The notes: a model not told the origin generated them from the sequence alone. Counted from the stretch's first letter, positions 21,795 to 33,000 are shown. The stretch is 64,000 bases of DNA from Elephas maximus indicus (GCF_024166365.1 NC_064830.1:88592721-88656720), one strand, 5' to 3'. Program-made: numbers and translations.

Positions 21795-21985
21795 TCCACT
21801 GCTGTTGAGTCGATTCTGACTCATAGTGACCCTGTAGGACAGAGTAGAACTGGCCCATAGGGTTTCCAAGGCTGTAAATCTTTACAGAAGAAGACTGCCA
21901 CATCTCTGTCTCTCAGAGTACCTGGTGGGTTCAAAATGCCAGCCTCTCAGTTACTAGCTGAATGCTTAACCACTGTGCCACTTCG
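21795..21985 (-). repeat. AfroSINE in the proviral interior
   Basis: Reverse-complement SINE: 'tgttgagtcgattctgactc' tail side to a head ending 'taaccactgtgccac'. Younger than the provirus. Confidence 0.88.
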
Positions 21986-23373
21986 TAGGTGGAATTAGTT
22001 AAAAACATTCTGAATATACTTAATTATAACTTTGATACGTGTTATAACATCTTTCAATCTATGAGATATCCTGTAACCAACAAATGTTATTAGTTACTGA
22101 AATAACTGACTTGTATATGTAAAGAGTGAAAGGAAAATAAAAATGGTTTTCTACATTCAAAAGTTAGAACATTGAACATCAGTAATATTTTCACAAAAAC
22201 CTTATGGTAATTCTCTTAGTTTACTCAGTCTCATGTAGTCAGTTTTGGTTTCATATTATTCTGGATCAGTAGCAACTTGAAAAACTCTGTCAGTTTCTAC
22301 ATAAGAGTTTTAAAATCTTGTTTTAGTCCAATAGCATCTGTGTCTGAAATATTATAGTCTTTTTTTATAAGTTTATATAGTCATTTTCTGTTAAAATATC
22401 ACACTCATGTGTCTCAGCAAATCAGCAAAGTAAACCTATCTGTAGATAACAAAACTTAACACGACCGTGATTAACTTAGGATAACACTATCTTTTAAGTG
22501 GAAGACTTGATGGAAATTTCAACAATAATGTAAAACTAAGTAAAGTCAATTTAGGCAAAAATACCTTTAAAACATTTGTAAAGAGCTTCAGATATAACAC
22601 ATAACAATCTTGAGGCATAAATACCATATTCACAAAATACCAAGATTATTACATCTTCAAACATCTTAAATGATGTGAATTTCCTCAGTTAAATTATTGG
22701 CTTGATGATACTAGATTTAAAAAGAAATTAAGTTGCAACCAAGTTAGCAATTGAAATAATAAAATTATGACATAATATCATGTCCTTGTTTGTTTAGTAC
22801 CATGTAAATATTGTTGACATATCAGCTTTAACTCAAAGAAAATTTGGCACTTCTTCCGATTTGGCAACATGTTTTATGTAACTCATAACATATTAAATAA
22901 ACATTTTTGTATTATTATTATTAAAAAAAAAGAAAAGAAACAAATCCTTCACAGGTTTCTATGAAGTTTTAAAGTTGTCAGGAGTTTATTACAGATTACT
23001 GAGAAACAATACTTAAGTTATTTAAAGCAAAGATTTTAAAGGTAAAGACCTTAGAATAATTTGTTTCTTTTTAAGGCTTTGCTGTATCAATTAAAATAAG
23101 CAATTCCTCTTTTTTCAGCGCATTTTTAAAATAATTTATATCAAAGTTTCTCAGAGTAATTACTAAAAGCCCAGGCACAAAAAGTAGTTTTTATTGGAAG
23201 AGAAAAGACAGCTTCATGAAAAACAGTAACTGCCAGCCATGGCCGTTAACTTTGTGAAATACAGAAACTCAAACATAACATTAGAGGCAAGTTTTCAACA
23301 CAAAGTGAAACAGGAAAATGACATAAATCTATCAACTTGTGGGACCCACTTTAGACTCAGGTTTACATAATAC

Positions 23374-23564
23374 TACACAACATAGGAAAGCCTGGTGGCA
23401 TAGTGGTTAAATGCTATGCCTGCTAACCAAAAGGTTGGCAGTTCAAATCCACCAGGTGCTCCTTGGAAACTCTATGGGGCAGTTCTACTCTGTCCTACAG
23501 GGTCACTATGAGTTGGAATCGACTTGAAGGCAATGGGTTCGGTTTGTTTGTTTTTTACACAACA
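23374..23564 (+). repeat. AfroSINE with 9-bp target duplications
   Basis: SINE body 23383-23555, with A-box-like 'tggcatagtggttaa' and B-box-like 'ggcagttcaaatcc'. Flanked by tacacaaca at 23374-23382 and 23556-23564. Ends in a T/G-rich 'ggtttgtttgtttttt' tail. Confidence 0.92.
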
Positions 23565-23875
23565 GAAGTAATTTAGTTTCTTAGCATCAAACAAAAGTTC
23601 CTCAGAGAGTTGAGAAGACAACATAAAATGGGAACTCATTTCCTTAAAGTGATCACTGAGATTCTAAATTTTTAAGTATATTCAGCTTATAGTTGTTTTT
23701 AAACATGAACTTTAAATCAGCATCATGGCAATTAATTTCAAAGGCCAGAAGCTTTGGGTGAAGTTTGCAGAGCTCTGAATTATTTATGGAGCTGTCTCTA
23801 TCACCTTAAATGCAGGTGGCACAGTCAGTCTGGTTGCCCAGCAACACTGAGGCAGCCCTGCCTTCTGTCTGACCA

Positions 23876-24262
23876 TTTATAGATTAAAAAACAAAAACGA
23901 AAAAACAAAATCTGTTGCCATCAGTCGATTTCAACTCATAACGACCCTACAGGACAGAGAAGAAATGCCCCATAGGGCTTCCAAGGAGTGGCTGGTGCAT
24001 TCAAGCCGCCCACCTTTTGGTTAGCAGCTGTAGCTCACCATAGTTCTTAGCCACTGTGCCACCAGGGTTCCTTATATATAGACTAAAAAAAAACCAAACC
24101 CATTGCCATCGAGTCAATTCCAACTCATAGTGACCCTATAGGACAGGGTAGAACTGCCCCATAGAGTTTCCAAGGAGTACCCGATGGATTTGAACTGCCA
24201 ACATTTTGGTTAGCAGCTGTAGCACTTAACCACTACACCACCAGGTTTCCTTATATAGACTA
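23876..24262 (-). repeat. Two AfroSINEs inserted at the same target
   Basis: Two minus-strand SINEs, 23887-24071 and 24085-24250, are separated and flanked by three copies of one target: tttatagatta (23876-23886), ttatatatagacta (24072-24084 area) and ttatatagacta (24251-24262). Confidence 0.88.
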
Positions 24263-24898
24263 GCTGGTGGTATAAATAAGGGAGTTAAGGCTTTAAGAAG
24301 ATTTAACCAACTTTAAATTGCTTACAAACAGACAAATGAACTAGTCAAAATAGGCACACCTGCAAAAACCATCAACCTGCATGTGCAAGCAGGAAAAAAA
24401 GAGAGAGAGAAAACAAGAGCAGAAAGTCCAAAAGATTCTCAAAGTGGCTATTGATTTTTTCCAAACTGTCAGACGGATAGAACAAAATGTGCACACAAGA
24501 AAATCCAAACTTGATCTTTACTTTCAGTTTCTCAGAGTCAACCAAATGCAAGATTCTGAGATTCCTAGGCAGCGATCAAGTTACAGACATGAACTGATGT
24601 CTTGGTCAGTATACCCAAATTCACATATGAACTAAAAGGAGACAGACACATAGACAACAAATCCTACAATAAAACTCAGGAAGGAGCTTCTGTGCAAAAA
24701 GAGCAGAAGGCTCAGACCTGAGAGGTATTTATCTTGGTGCACTCTGGAATCCACCTGGGAGGTGGAGGGCCCCAAAACGGCCCAGCTTGGTGCCATTTCA
24801 CACAAAGTCCCTGTCGTCTTGGAAGTTACAGAGACAAATTCTCCTTAGGGTCCCTTCTGTACGAGTTGCCCTTTTACATCTAAAAGTAATAAACACTT

Positions 24899-26004
24899 TG
24901 TTAAAGTAAGGAGATTTATTGAAGGTTTGATAACAGTCCAGACTGGAAGAAGCATCTAATTTTGCAGAGTGAACAAACGTTATCTAAAATGGCGAAGCGT
25001 GGAGACCTTTTAAAGAGTGAAAACAAAGAATTTGAAATGTACTATTTTGACTGGACATTTCAAACTTAGATTAACACAAGGCAGGTTTACTAGAAGTGGG
25101 GGCTAGGAAGGGGGTGGTTACAGGACATTTCTCCCGCAGAAACAGTTTGCTCAGGTGAAATTTTTCTTGTCAGCAGTTGCCTAGGAGACCTAGATAAGCA
25201 TCAACATCAAGGCCTTTTTCTTGAGATATTGTTTCAGGAAGGGTCTTGATAGCTCTTGTGAAACAGTGTCTTAGGCTGGCTTCTCTAGAGAAGCAAAACC
25301 AGTGAAGTGTATAAATATGCATATAGAGAGAGTTTTATACCAGGGAAATGGCTCATGCGGTTGTAGAGGCTGGAAAGTCCCAAGTCCATGGGTCAGACTG
25401 GAGGCTTCTCCTAACTCATGTGGCTGCAGGGGCTGGTGAATCCAAGATCAGCAGGTCAGACAGCAGGCCTCTTGCTCACAGGCTGTGGAGAGTGAGAAAT
25501 CCCAAGATCAGCAGGTAAGCTGCTAACTCAAGTCCCAGGAACTAGAGGTCAGGTGAACAAGAGCCATCTGTGGGATCTATAGCAAGCAAGAGCCAACAGC
25601 TTTGCTAGAAAGTCCACCTATATTGGATGCAGGCCACACCCCCAAGGAAACTCACTTTCAGCTGATTGGCTACTCACAGCAAATCTCATCATGGAGGTGA
25701 TTACATTATTATATAGCTACCAAACTACCTCATAACTGCCAAACCTCTGAGAATCATGGCTCAGTGAAATTGACACACAACCGTAACCATCACAGTTTGT
25801 TGTTGTCCTCTCAGCTTTTTCTCAGCTTAACTGCAGAGAAAAGGAGAAAACTTTTTTTTAGTTTATATTTAGTCACAGGCCTTAAAGAATAAGTCAGGGG
25901 TTTGTTTGCATGTATTAAAAGAGACAAGATGGAGTAGGGTCCCAAACTCTAAAGCAGACGTTTTTTACTTTAGTCAAGTGCCTCATTTTACTTGTTTTTA
26001 CTCA
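24899..26004 (-). repeat. 5' LTR of the provirus, carrying one insertion
   Basis: About 578 bp of LTR once the insert at 25267-25794 is removed. Aligns to the 3' LTR from 'aaggagatttattgaaggtt' through 'ggagaccttttaaag' to 'tttagtcaagtgcctca'. TATA-like complement at 25006-25015, AATAAA complement at 24915-24920. Confidence 0.85.
25267..25794 (-). mobile_element. LTR-like insertion inside the 5' LTR
   Basis: 528 bp absent from the sister LTR. Read on the minus strand it starts TGTGATGGTTACGG and ends CTAAGACA, the TG...CA form of an LTR, with the 'ttctctagagaagcaaaacc' segment common to a mammalian ERVL/MaLR-type LTR. Direct target repeats are not clear. Confidence 0.6.
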
Positions 26005-26303
26005 GGTCTCATATAGATGATTTTTTAAAGAAGCACAGTACTCATGGGTGGTATTCTTTATTTTGTGAGCTAATCTGTTATTTAGCTAAAAGGTGACCTC
26101 CAGGAGTAGTTTCAGTTCAAGGTTTAAAGAGTATCTCAGGGCAATAACATCAGGGAGTTCTCCAGTCTCAGCTGGTTCAGTAAGTCTGTTTTCTTTTTTA
26201 GGAATTTGAGGTTCTGTTCTGCATTTTTCTCTCATTCTCTCAGGGTCCATCTATTATTGCCTCAGTCAGAACAGTCAGTACTGGTAGCAGACACCATGTA
26301 GTT
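26005..26303 (-). mobile_element. L1 3' UTR, right piece of the retrovirus-split copy
   Basis: Continues the L1 of 17656-17909: 'ctcatatagatgatttttta', 'gagctaatctgttatttagc', then 'gttctgttctgcatttttct'. Order and strand agree with the intact copies at 13.1-13.5 and 15.2 kb. Confidence 0.85.
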
Positions 26304-26454
26304 CTTATGGTTCCACAGGGTTTTCAAGGCTGTCACCTTTTGGGAGCAGGTCGCCAGGCCTTTCTTCCAAGGTGCCTCTGGGTGGGTTCAAATCACCAAC
26401 TTTTCAGCTTGTCATCAAGTGAGTGCTTAACTGTTTGTGCTACCCAAGGACTCC
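26304..26454 (-). repeat. AfroSINE, long type, tail-truncated
   Basis: Body 'ccaaggtgcctctgggtggg' and head ending 'acccaaggactcc'. The RTE-like tail is missing on the left side. Confidence 0.85.
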
Positions 26455-26894
26455 TAGTGGGGAGTTACTATACCCAAACAGAGGGATGACTGTGATGTTG
26501 CATGCTGAATGTGGAGAGCCCTCCCCTAGCCTCAGGCTTTCTTCCCCCTCTTGGCTCCCAGAGCTCTGAGTCAGCCCTCAACTCTCCAGGCAAGAAACTC
26601 CAGAGCTTATTCCCTTCAATCTCTGAATAGATTAATGAGTATTTTGCTATCATTTTTGTTTTGTTTTGTGTTTGTTTTCTTCTCCCTGCATAGCTTCTAT
26701 TTCCTCCAAATTTCTTTTTTCTGTATGTGTTAGTTCTAAGTTTTATCTTAGAATACAACTAGCCAACTCAATATACCTAAGTATGTTGACATCAGGAAAT
26801 TCCCAATGAAAAAACCCAAACAAAATTTCCTGTATTGAACTCCTGAGACAACCACCCCACCCCACACCCAAGCACAGGTCTCCTTATCAGCTTG

Positions 26895-27130
26895 CTTTTA
26901 TAAATTGCGTTTTTATTTTTTAATTGTGGTATAATTTACTTACAGCGAAATGCAAAGATCTTAAGAGGTCAGTTGAATGAGTTATGACAAATCTATACAT
27001 CAGTGTAAACCACACCTCATTCAAGATATAACGTATCCATGCCCCCAGAAAGTTTTATCATGCCCCACTCAACAACCTCCTCCCACATATACACAGAAGC
27101 AATAACTATTCTAACTTCTATCAGCTTTTT
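26895..27130 (-). mobile_element. Older L1 (L1M-like) fragment
   Basis: 'ttaattgtggtataatttac', 'gagttatgacaaatctatac', 'taaccacacctcattcaaga' like words match the antisense of an old L1 3' region. Confidence 0.55.
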
Positions 27131-27372
27131 AACTCTCTTAAACACGAGCAGATAGCCAGGCATCATCAACATTTGAGAAAAGCCTCCAATATAAGAGACA
27201 GAACAAAAACAAACAGAAAAACACAATTCAGAGGAATCAGAGACTATTCAGGGAAAAGTAAGCTTAAAAACAAAACTATCATTAATATATTCAGAGATTT
27301 AAAAAAATACATTGCAACGATGAAAAAAAAGCCTGAGAACAAACAAAACAAAGGAAAAAGTTCTTGAAAATT

Positions 27373-27692
27373 AAGAATACCATAGCAGAACACCGTCTTA
27401 GCTCAGTAATGAAGTCACTCCCAAGGTTCGCCTTTCAGCCAAAGATTAGACAGGCCCATAAAACAAAATGAAACAACAGCCCAGGGACAAGGACTAGAAG
27501 GCAGGAGGGGACAGGAAAACTGGTAATAGGGAACCCAAGGTCGAGAAGGGAGAGTGTTGACATGTCATGGGGCTGTTAACAAATGTCATAAAACAATATG
27601 TGTACTGTTTAATGAGAAACTCGTTCTGTAAACTTTCATCTAACGAACAATAAAAAGATAAAAATAAAATAAAAAAGAATACCATAGCAGAA
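27373..27692 (+). mobile_element. L1 3' UTR fragment with 18-bp target duplications
   Basis: L1 3' UTR at 27391-27674, same type as 15.4-15.67 kb, ending in AATAAA and an A-rich tail. Host sequence aagaataccatagcagaa is present at 27373-27390 and 27675-27692 without mismatch, so this insertion is relatively recent. Confidence 0.93.
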
Positions 27693-27881
27693 ACAAAAAA
27701 CTTATTTAAAAAGGTTAGAACAAGGGCTGGCAAACTACAGCCCAAATCTAGCCCTCCTCCTGGTTTTGTAAATAAAGTTTTATTGGAACACAGCTACACC
27801 CATTAGTTTATGTAATGTCTACATCTGCTTTCACACTACAATGATAGAGGTGAGTAGCTATGACAAAGACCTATAGCCCAC

Positions 27882-28785
27882 TGTAGAGAGATTAATCCAA
27901 TTTAATATCAATTCAATTTTGTTCCACTTCTGTTCGGACACCAACTGCACATGCAGTACTTCTTCCTTTGACCCTAACTACCCAGATCTAGGTCATTCCT
28001 CACAAGTTAAAGGGCACAGTCTTCCATAATGCCAAGTCTGCCCAAGACTTCAGGTGCCAGCTACAAGCTTGGGGGTCCCCAGGCCCCTCTCACCTCTGAC
28101 CTGCTGGCTAAAAATTCAGAGATTTCCCACTACTCCCTCAGGATGCCAGCCATAACTTTGGGGGTCCCCAAGGCTCCCCTCACTTTTGATCTGCTGGCTA
28201 TAAATTTGGGCTTTCTCACTACCCCTTCAGGATGCCAGCCATAAGCTTGGGGGTCCCCAGGGCTTCCCTCATTTTTGACCTGCTGGCTCCTTCTACTCCC
28301 TCAGGTTCAATAATTCTCTAGAATGACTCACAGAACTCAGGAAAGTATTATATTTATGATTATTATAGCAAAAAGGATACAGATAAAGAGATGCAATGTG
28401 AAACTTCCACGTCCCAAAGGACACACTACTCTCCCAAGCACCAATGTCTTTCACTAACTGAAGCTCAGGGAGCTTCCATGTCCAGAGCCTTTAATGGGGT
28501 CTCACTACGTAGGCATGATTGATTAAACCTCCATCCCTCCTCCCCTAAGGTCAGGCTGACGACCCTCAATGGACTTTCTGGCCTGGCCAGCCACCACCCA
28601 AGAGTCATCCCATTAGCTTAAAACCTCAGGTGTGATCTGGAGCCATTACAGATAAAAGACACTTCAATCACTGGAGAAATTCCAGGGTTTCAGAGGTTCT
28701 CTCTCAAGCACCAAGGACAAAGACCAAATTCTTTGGGTAAAATTAACAGTAAATCCCACACCTGCAATGCCTCCCACCAGCAACG
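27882..28785. mobile_element. LTR-like element inside the hAT
   Basis: About 900 bp with LTR-like words ('gaatgactcacagaactcag', 'gtaggcatgattgattaaac', 'caaggacaaagaccaaat'). Contains a ~90-bp tandem repeat at 28049-28310. Exact ends uncertain. Confidence 0.5.
28049..28310. repeat. ~90-bp minisatellite, three units
   Basis: Three diverged units start near 28049, 28139 and 28229, each with 'gccagc-ataagcttgggggtccccag' type sequence followed by 'gacctgctggct'. The third unit is shortened. Confidence 0.8.
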
Positions 28786-28888
28786 CCTTTACAATTGGGC
28801 CCTTTACAGAAAAAGTTTGCTGATTCCTGAGTTAAAAGATAAAGTTGAGGAAATTTTCCCAAAAGTAGAGCAAAAAGATAAAGATATG

Positions 28889-29388
28889 TGTGTCAGCCTG
28901 GGTCCTCCACTAAACAGATGCTGAGATAGAGTTAGAAATGAAAGAAGTTTAGGGGGTTAATGCCTGTGGAACATAAAAGAGGAAAAAGCAGGATTAAGCA
29001 GGGAGAGTCTTCAGACCATGATGTTGACCTGACACCTGTGAAAGGAAAAAGGGAAGAAAACAGAAGGAAAGAGGGAAGTCTGAGCAGGGAGAGCCTCAGA
29101 CTTTATGCAGATTTAACAAAGTCTTGACCAGCCCAGTGGGGAGCTCCAGATCAAAGACTGCCCATTAGAGGAATCCGACACTGGGCAGAAATGGCCAGGC
29201 TCTAGTACTCCTGCTAAGCTCAATCACTGGCCAGGGCTGCCCAAGAAGATTTTGGTCTTGGCTCAAATGCTATGGCAGGTCCCAAAGGCATTGTAGTTAG
29301 AAGTTGTCAGCCAACTCCATTCCTCACAACTGAATGACAAATTCTTTCTTGAAACAAGAACCATGTAGGGCACCTCCATGGCTGCCAC
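28889..29388. mobile_element. LTR-like insertion in the HAL1
   Basis: About 500 bp starting TGTGTCAGCCTGGG and ending GCTGCCACA, the TG...CA form, exactly where HAL1 is interrupted. A related stretch ('caggtcctccaagaagcag') occurs at 44378. Family not named. Confidence 0.5.
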
Positions 29389-29780
29389 AAAGTGAAAAAT
29401 AGGAAAGAAAAGGTAAGGAAATTAGAGGATCAGTCCAGGAATCTAACATCTGAAAAAAAGAGTTCCAGGAAAATAAAACAGAGGAGAGAAAGGCCAAAGA
29501 AATATTTCAAATATTTCTCAGAATGGAAGGACCTGAGTTTCCAGATTGAAGGGGCCCACTGAGTGCCCAAGCAGAGGCAAAAAATGGACCCATGCCAAGA
29601 CCAATCACTGTTAAATTTCAGAACACAGGGACAAGAAGAAAATCCTACAAAAGTTTAAGAATCATAATGGCATCAGACTTCTCAAAAGCAATCCTGGAAA
29701 CCAGAAGGCTATGTTTTCAGAAGTATGAAAGAAAATTATTTTCAGCTTAGAATCCTCTACCTAACCAAATTATTAATAAA

Positions 29781-30625
29781 GTGAGCGTAGAAGAAGAACA
29801 TGGTATCAGGATTGGAGGAAGACTCATTAACAACCTGTGATATGCAAATGACACAACCTTGCTTGTTGAAAATGAAAAGGACTTAAAGCACTTACTGATG
29901 AAGAGCAAAGACTGTAGCTTTCAGTATGAATTACATCTCAACATAAAGAAAACAAAAATCCTCACAACTGGACCAAAAAGTATCATCATGATAAACAGAG
30001 AAAATATTGAATTTGTCAAGGATTTCATTTAATTTGGATCCACATCAACATCCATGGAAGCAGTCAAGAAATCAAACAATGATTTGCACTGGGTAAATCT
30101 GCTGCAAAAAAAATTTTTTTTAAGTGTTTAAAAGCAAAGATATCACTTTGAGGAGTAAGGTGCACCTTACCCAAGCCATGGTATTTTCAATCTCCTCGTA
30201 TGCATGTGAGAGCTGGAAAATGAATAAGGAAGACCGAAGAGTTGATGCCTTTGAATTATGGTGTTGGCAAAGAATACTGAATATACCATGGACTTCCAGA
30301 AAAACAAACAGATCTGTCTTGGAGGATGTACAGCCAGAATGGTCCTTAGAAGGGAGATGGAGAGACTTAATCTTACATACTTTGGACATGTTATCAGGAG
30401 GGATCAGTTCCTGGAGAAGCACATCATGCTTGGTAAAGTAGAGGGTCAGCAAAAAAGAGAAAGACCCTCAATGAGATGGACTGACACAGTGGCTTTAACA
30501 ATGAGTTCAAACATAGCAAAGATTATGAGGATGGCACAAGACCGGACAGTGTTTCGTTCTGTTGCAGATAGGATTGTTGAGTCAGAACCAGCTTGATGGC
30601 ACCTAACTATGACAACAACAGAAAA
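29781..30625 (+). mobile_element. RTE-class LINE, 5'-truncated, dead copy
   Basis: Related to 5355-6392 but more decayed. The catalytic YADD block (29841-29852) reads YAND and is preceded by a stop codon. A later frame (30124-30441) covers the C-terminal part. Ends 'cttgatggcacctaactatg' and 'acaacaacag'. Inserted in the HAL1. Confidence 0.88.
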
Positions 30626-31450
30626 AAGATGTTTTCACATTTTCAAGGGCTCAAAAAATTTATCTCTCATGCACCCTTTCTTAAGAAAGCTACTACGGCA
30701 GGATGTGTTGCACTAAAACAAGGAAGTAAGCCAAGAAAGAGTAAGACCTAGGATCTAGGAAACAGGGGATCCAACGCAAGAGAAAGAATCCCTGGGTAAT
30801 GGTGAAGGGAGATCCCAGGGCAGCATCTCTGGGCAGCAGGCCTGGAGTGTAGGCAGTTTGCGTTGGAATAAGTCAGAAGGTTTCTAGAAGAGATTTCTTC
30901 AAGGAAATGAAATGGAATACCTAATGCATTTGAACTTTTGAGAGATAATACACAACTAGGGGAGAATGTGGGGTTGAATTAGACATAAACTCATAGTTTT
31001 TTTCATAGAAAACCAAGCAAAAACAAAGTCCTTAAGCTCAGGAAAACAAAACTTTCATGCAAAAAGGGAAAGAAACCATAGTATGCCACACAGACCTATA
31101 AATAATGCTTCTAGAATATGTAAACACTACTGATGTTACCAACATTTTGCTACAACTGTATTGAAAGTGTAGTGAGGTGGGAAGCAGGAGAGTTGGAGCG
31201 GGAGTAGATGTAAGGCAGCTAAAATCCTCATCTTCCGAAGTGGGAAGTTGATAGGTAACCTAAAATGGAAAACGAAGCCATGTAGACAAGTCGTATAGGA
31301 AATGCGGAGGTAAAAATTACTAATAATGATCACTGAAAGAGTTAAAACGGTTGTCTCTAAGAAGTAGGAAATGAGAATGGGGGCTGCTTATGTTTTTTTC
31401 TAAACTATGGGCATGTTGAATAAAAATTAACGGTATATTTAAAAAAGGAA

Positions 31451-31937
31451 AATGAAGATAACAATAACAAAAGAGCAGCTGGGCATGGCAGAGCAGAGAT
31501 AAGGAAGACAGCTCCATCGAGATGTTTTACTGAGCAAGTGGCCCAAGAAATGAATGGAGATGTGAGCCCAGGAGGAGATGCTAGAGTGTGGGCGCCCAGG
31601 GGTAGCTCAGAGAACATGGGTGCCCATGGGATGATCCCCGAGAATGGGCACAGCAGACAGAGCTGGGAGAGGGAAAATCTGAAGCAATGAGATCCTTAAA
31701 TGGGGAGGGTATGGTTCCAGCACCCACGTGGAGGGGCTGGCCTCAGAAAGGAGAAGGAACTGGCCTCCACTGAAGCAGTTGGAATGAAGCCAAAGCTGAG
31801 GAGGATCAAGGAGCTAGGTGGGTTTGTGGTTTGTAGGTGGGAGGCAAAGGAATGGCATCTGTTTTCTCTGTGACGTGGGAGCCAAAGTTTGAGGAGAGAG
31901 GAGAAGATGGGGAAAAAGTCATCAAGACTTCGCCACC
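31451..31937. other. Unassigned purine-rich sequence
   Basis: Probably a degraded repeat judging by composition and position, but I cannot match a family. Confidence 0.3.
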
Positions 31938-32065
31938 CAGAGTGAGGTCTGCAGACCGACCAGCAGCTTCAGCACCTCCAGGGAGCTGGTTAGAAACGCA
32001 GGCTCTCTGGCCTCACCAAGATCCTCTGGAGACTCATAGGTAAATTAAAGTTTGAGAAGCACTGC
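31938..32065 (+). repeat. MER5A-like hAT-Charlie element
   Basis: 'gaccagcagcttcagcacct', 'gagctggttagaaacgcagg' and 'aaagtttgagaagcactgct' are MER5A landmarks in forward order. Confidence 0.75.
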
Positions 32066-33000
32066 TCAGAAAGAAGGGGGAAAGCAATGCAAATGGCATG
32101 GTGGTTTGTAGGGCTGTGATGAGTGCCCCTCTGAGACAGGAGACCATGAATTAAAGGGGAAGCTGACAGCCTGGGTGTGACTGGGAGTGGCAACGCAGAG
32201 ACCAGCTGGCGCAGGTAGGCAGCAGGCCTGTGGTTGGCCTACTGCCCAACAGGTGCTACAGCAGGAGAGGTGGGCATGGAGTTGGGGCACTTCCTGGGGA
32301 GCAGCTATGGTGATGGTCTGTGAAGCCCAAGCAGGACCAGGTGTATGGTCACCACAGAAGGGGACTGGTGGGAGCGGTGTTGGCAGTTGCAGTCCCAATG
32401 AGGTTGTTGCCATCCCTTATCAGGACAAGTGATGAGGAGGATGGGGTGGGGGAACCAGAAAGGGGAGTGACCGAAATAGAGATCTCAGAACAGGTAGGGC
32501 GGAGGTGTTACAGGGGTCTGGGGTGTGTGAGTGAGCCTGGCAGTGGTGGCTGAGGCAAGTGGCAGTTAGTGGTGACCGGAGGAGGTGGGGAGCTGAGAGG
32601 CCAGCGTAGGTCAGGTGTCCCCTCTGCCTGAGAGCTCTGCCGCCCACCCCTCCTCCCCACCCCACCCCCGCCCATGAGGTTTGTATAAAGTGGTGAGGAA
32701 CCAGGTGCTGATTCATTGGTTTGGGGTGTGGCCTGGGCTTCGGGATTTTTCAAACTCCCCAGGGACTCCAAAGATCAGCGGAATTTGAGAACTATGAGAG
32801 TAGACAGAGACCGAGTCTGTGACAGAGAGAAAAAGACAGACGAAGGGCGCAAGAAGGCATCCTGGCGATGGCACAGCGGGGAAGGAGAGGAGCCTGGATT
32901 GGGACAGGGGCCTTGAGCGGACCAGCTGGGTATGGGCTACGTGCTCTGGAGTGTAAGCGAGCTGGAGAAGATGGAAATCACGTGGTCTCCGCTGGGAGAA

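Larger units (their letters stand above)
19865..24898 (-). other. Proviral interior, non-coding remnants
   Basis: About 5 kb, of which about 0.7 kb is SINE sequence. AT-rich, with no surviving long frame. Only the integrase end is recognisable (21430-21523). The distance from there to the 5' LTR is too short for full gag and pol, so large deletions are implied. 20700-21290 contains loosely repeated blocks. Confidence 0.65.
17910..26004 (-). mobile_element. Endogenous retrovirus, class I (gamma)-like, full span, decayed
   Basis: Two related LTRs in the same orientation bound an interior of about 5 kb. Reading on the minus strand, the 5' LTR is 24899-26004 and the 3' LTR 17910-19846. Both begin TGAGTAA and end in CTTTAACA when read on the minus strand. 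A purine-rich tract (complement of 19847-19860) lies immediately before the 3' LTR, as a polypurine tract should. The interior lacks intact genes. The provirus split an older L1 3' UTR, whose halves are at 17656-17909 and 26005-26303. I see no clean short target duplication and no convincing primer-binding site. This is an old non-functional copy. Confidence 0.85.
27713..28837 (-). mobile_element. hAT-Charlie DNA transposon, split by an LTR
   Basis: Termini 'caagggctggcaaactacag' (27721) and the complement of 'gtttgctgattcctg' (to 28829) form hAT-type inverted ends. Flanking 8-mers ggttagaa (27713-27720) and agttaaaa (28830-28837) agree at 6 of 8 positions, fitting an 8-bp hAT duplication. 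The 'aataaagttttattggaaca' segment is typical of this family. The middle is replaced by an LTR-like element. Confidence 0.75.
27131..31450 (+). mobile_element. HAL1-like LINE, broken into five pieces
   Basis: HAL1-like sequence can be followed in order across five blocks: ~27131-27390, 27675-27720, 28830-28888, 29389-29780 ('attagaggatcagtccagga', 'gtttccagattgaaggggcc') and 30626-31450 ('gcaccctttcttaagaaagc', 'aggaaacaggggatccaacg'). The gaps are an L1, a hAT containing an LTR, a second LTR-like element and an RTE LINE. No coding frame survives. Confidence 0.65.

Noticed and set aside
21553..21903. 116-codon minus frame as a surviving retroviral protein
   Set aside because: Its first part is translated SINE, and only the end may be decayed pol sequence. 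No intact domain.
23383..23555. SINE heads as real tRNA genes
   Set aside because: Pol III boxes are present but the acceptor stem is not closed, and each is followed by the SINE body and flanked by target duplications.
28049..28310. CRISPR-like repeat array
   Set aside because: Mammalian DNA, three diverged 90-bp units with no spacers: a minisatellite.
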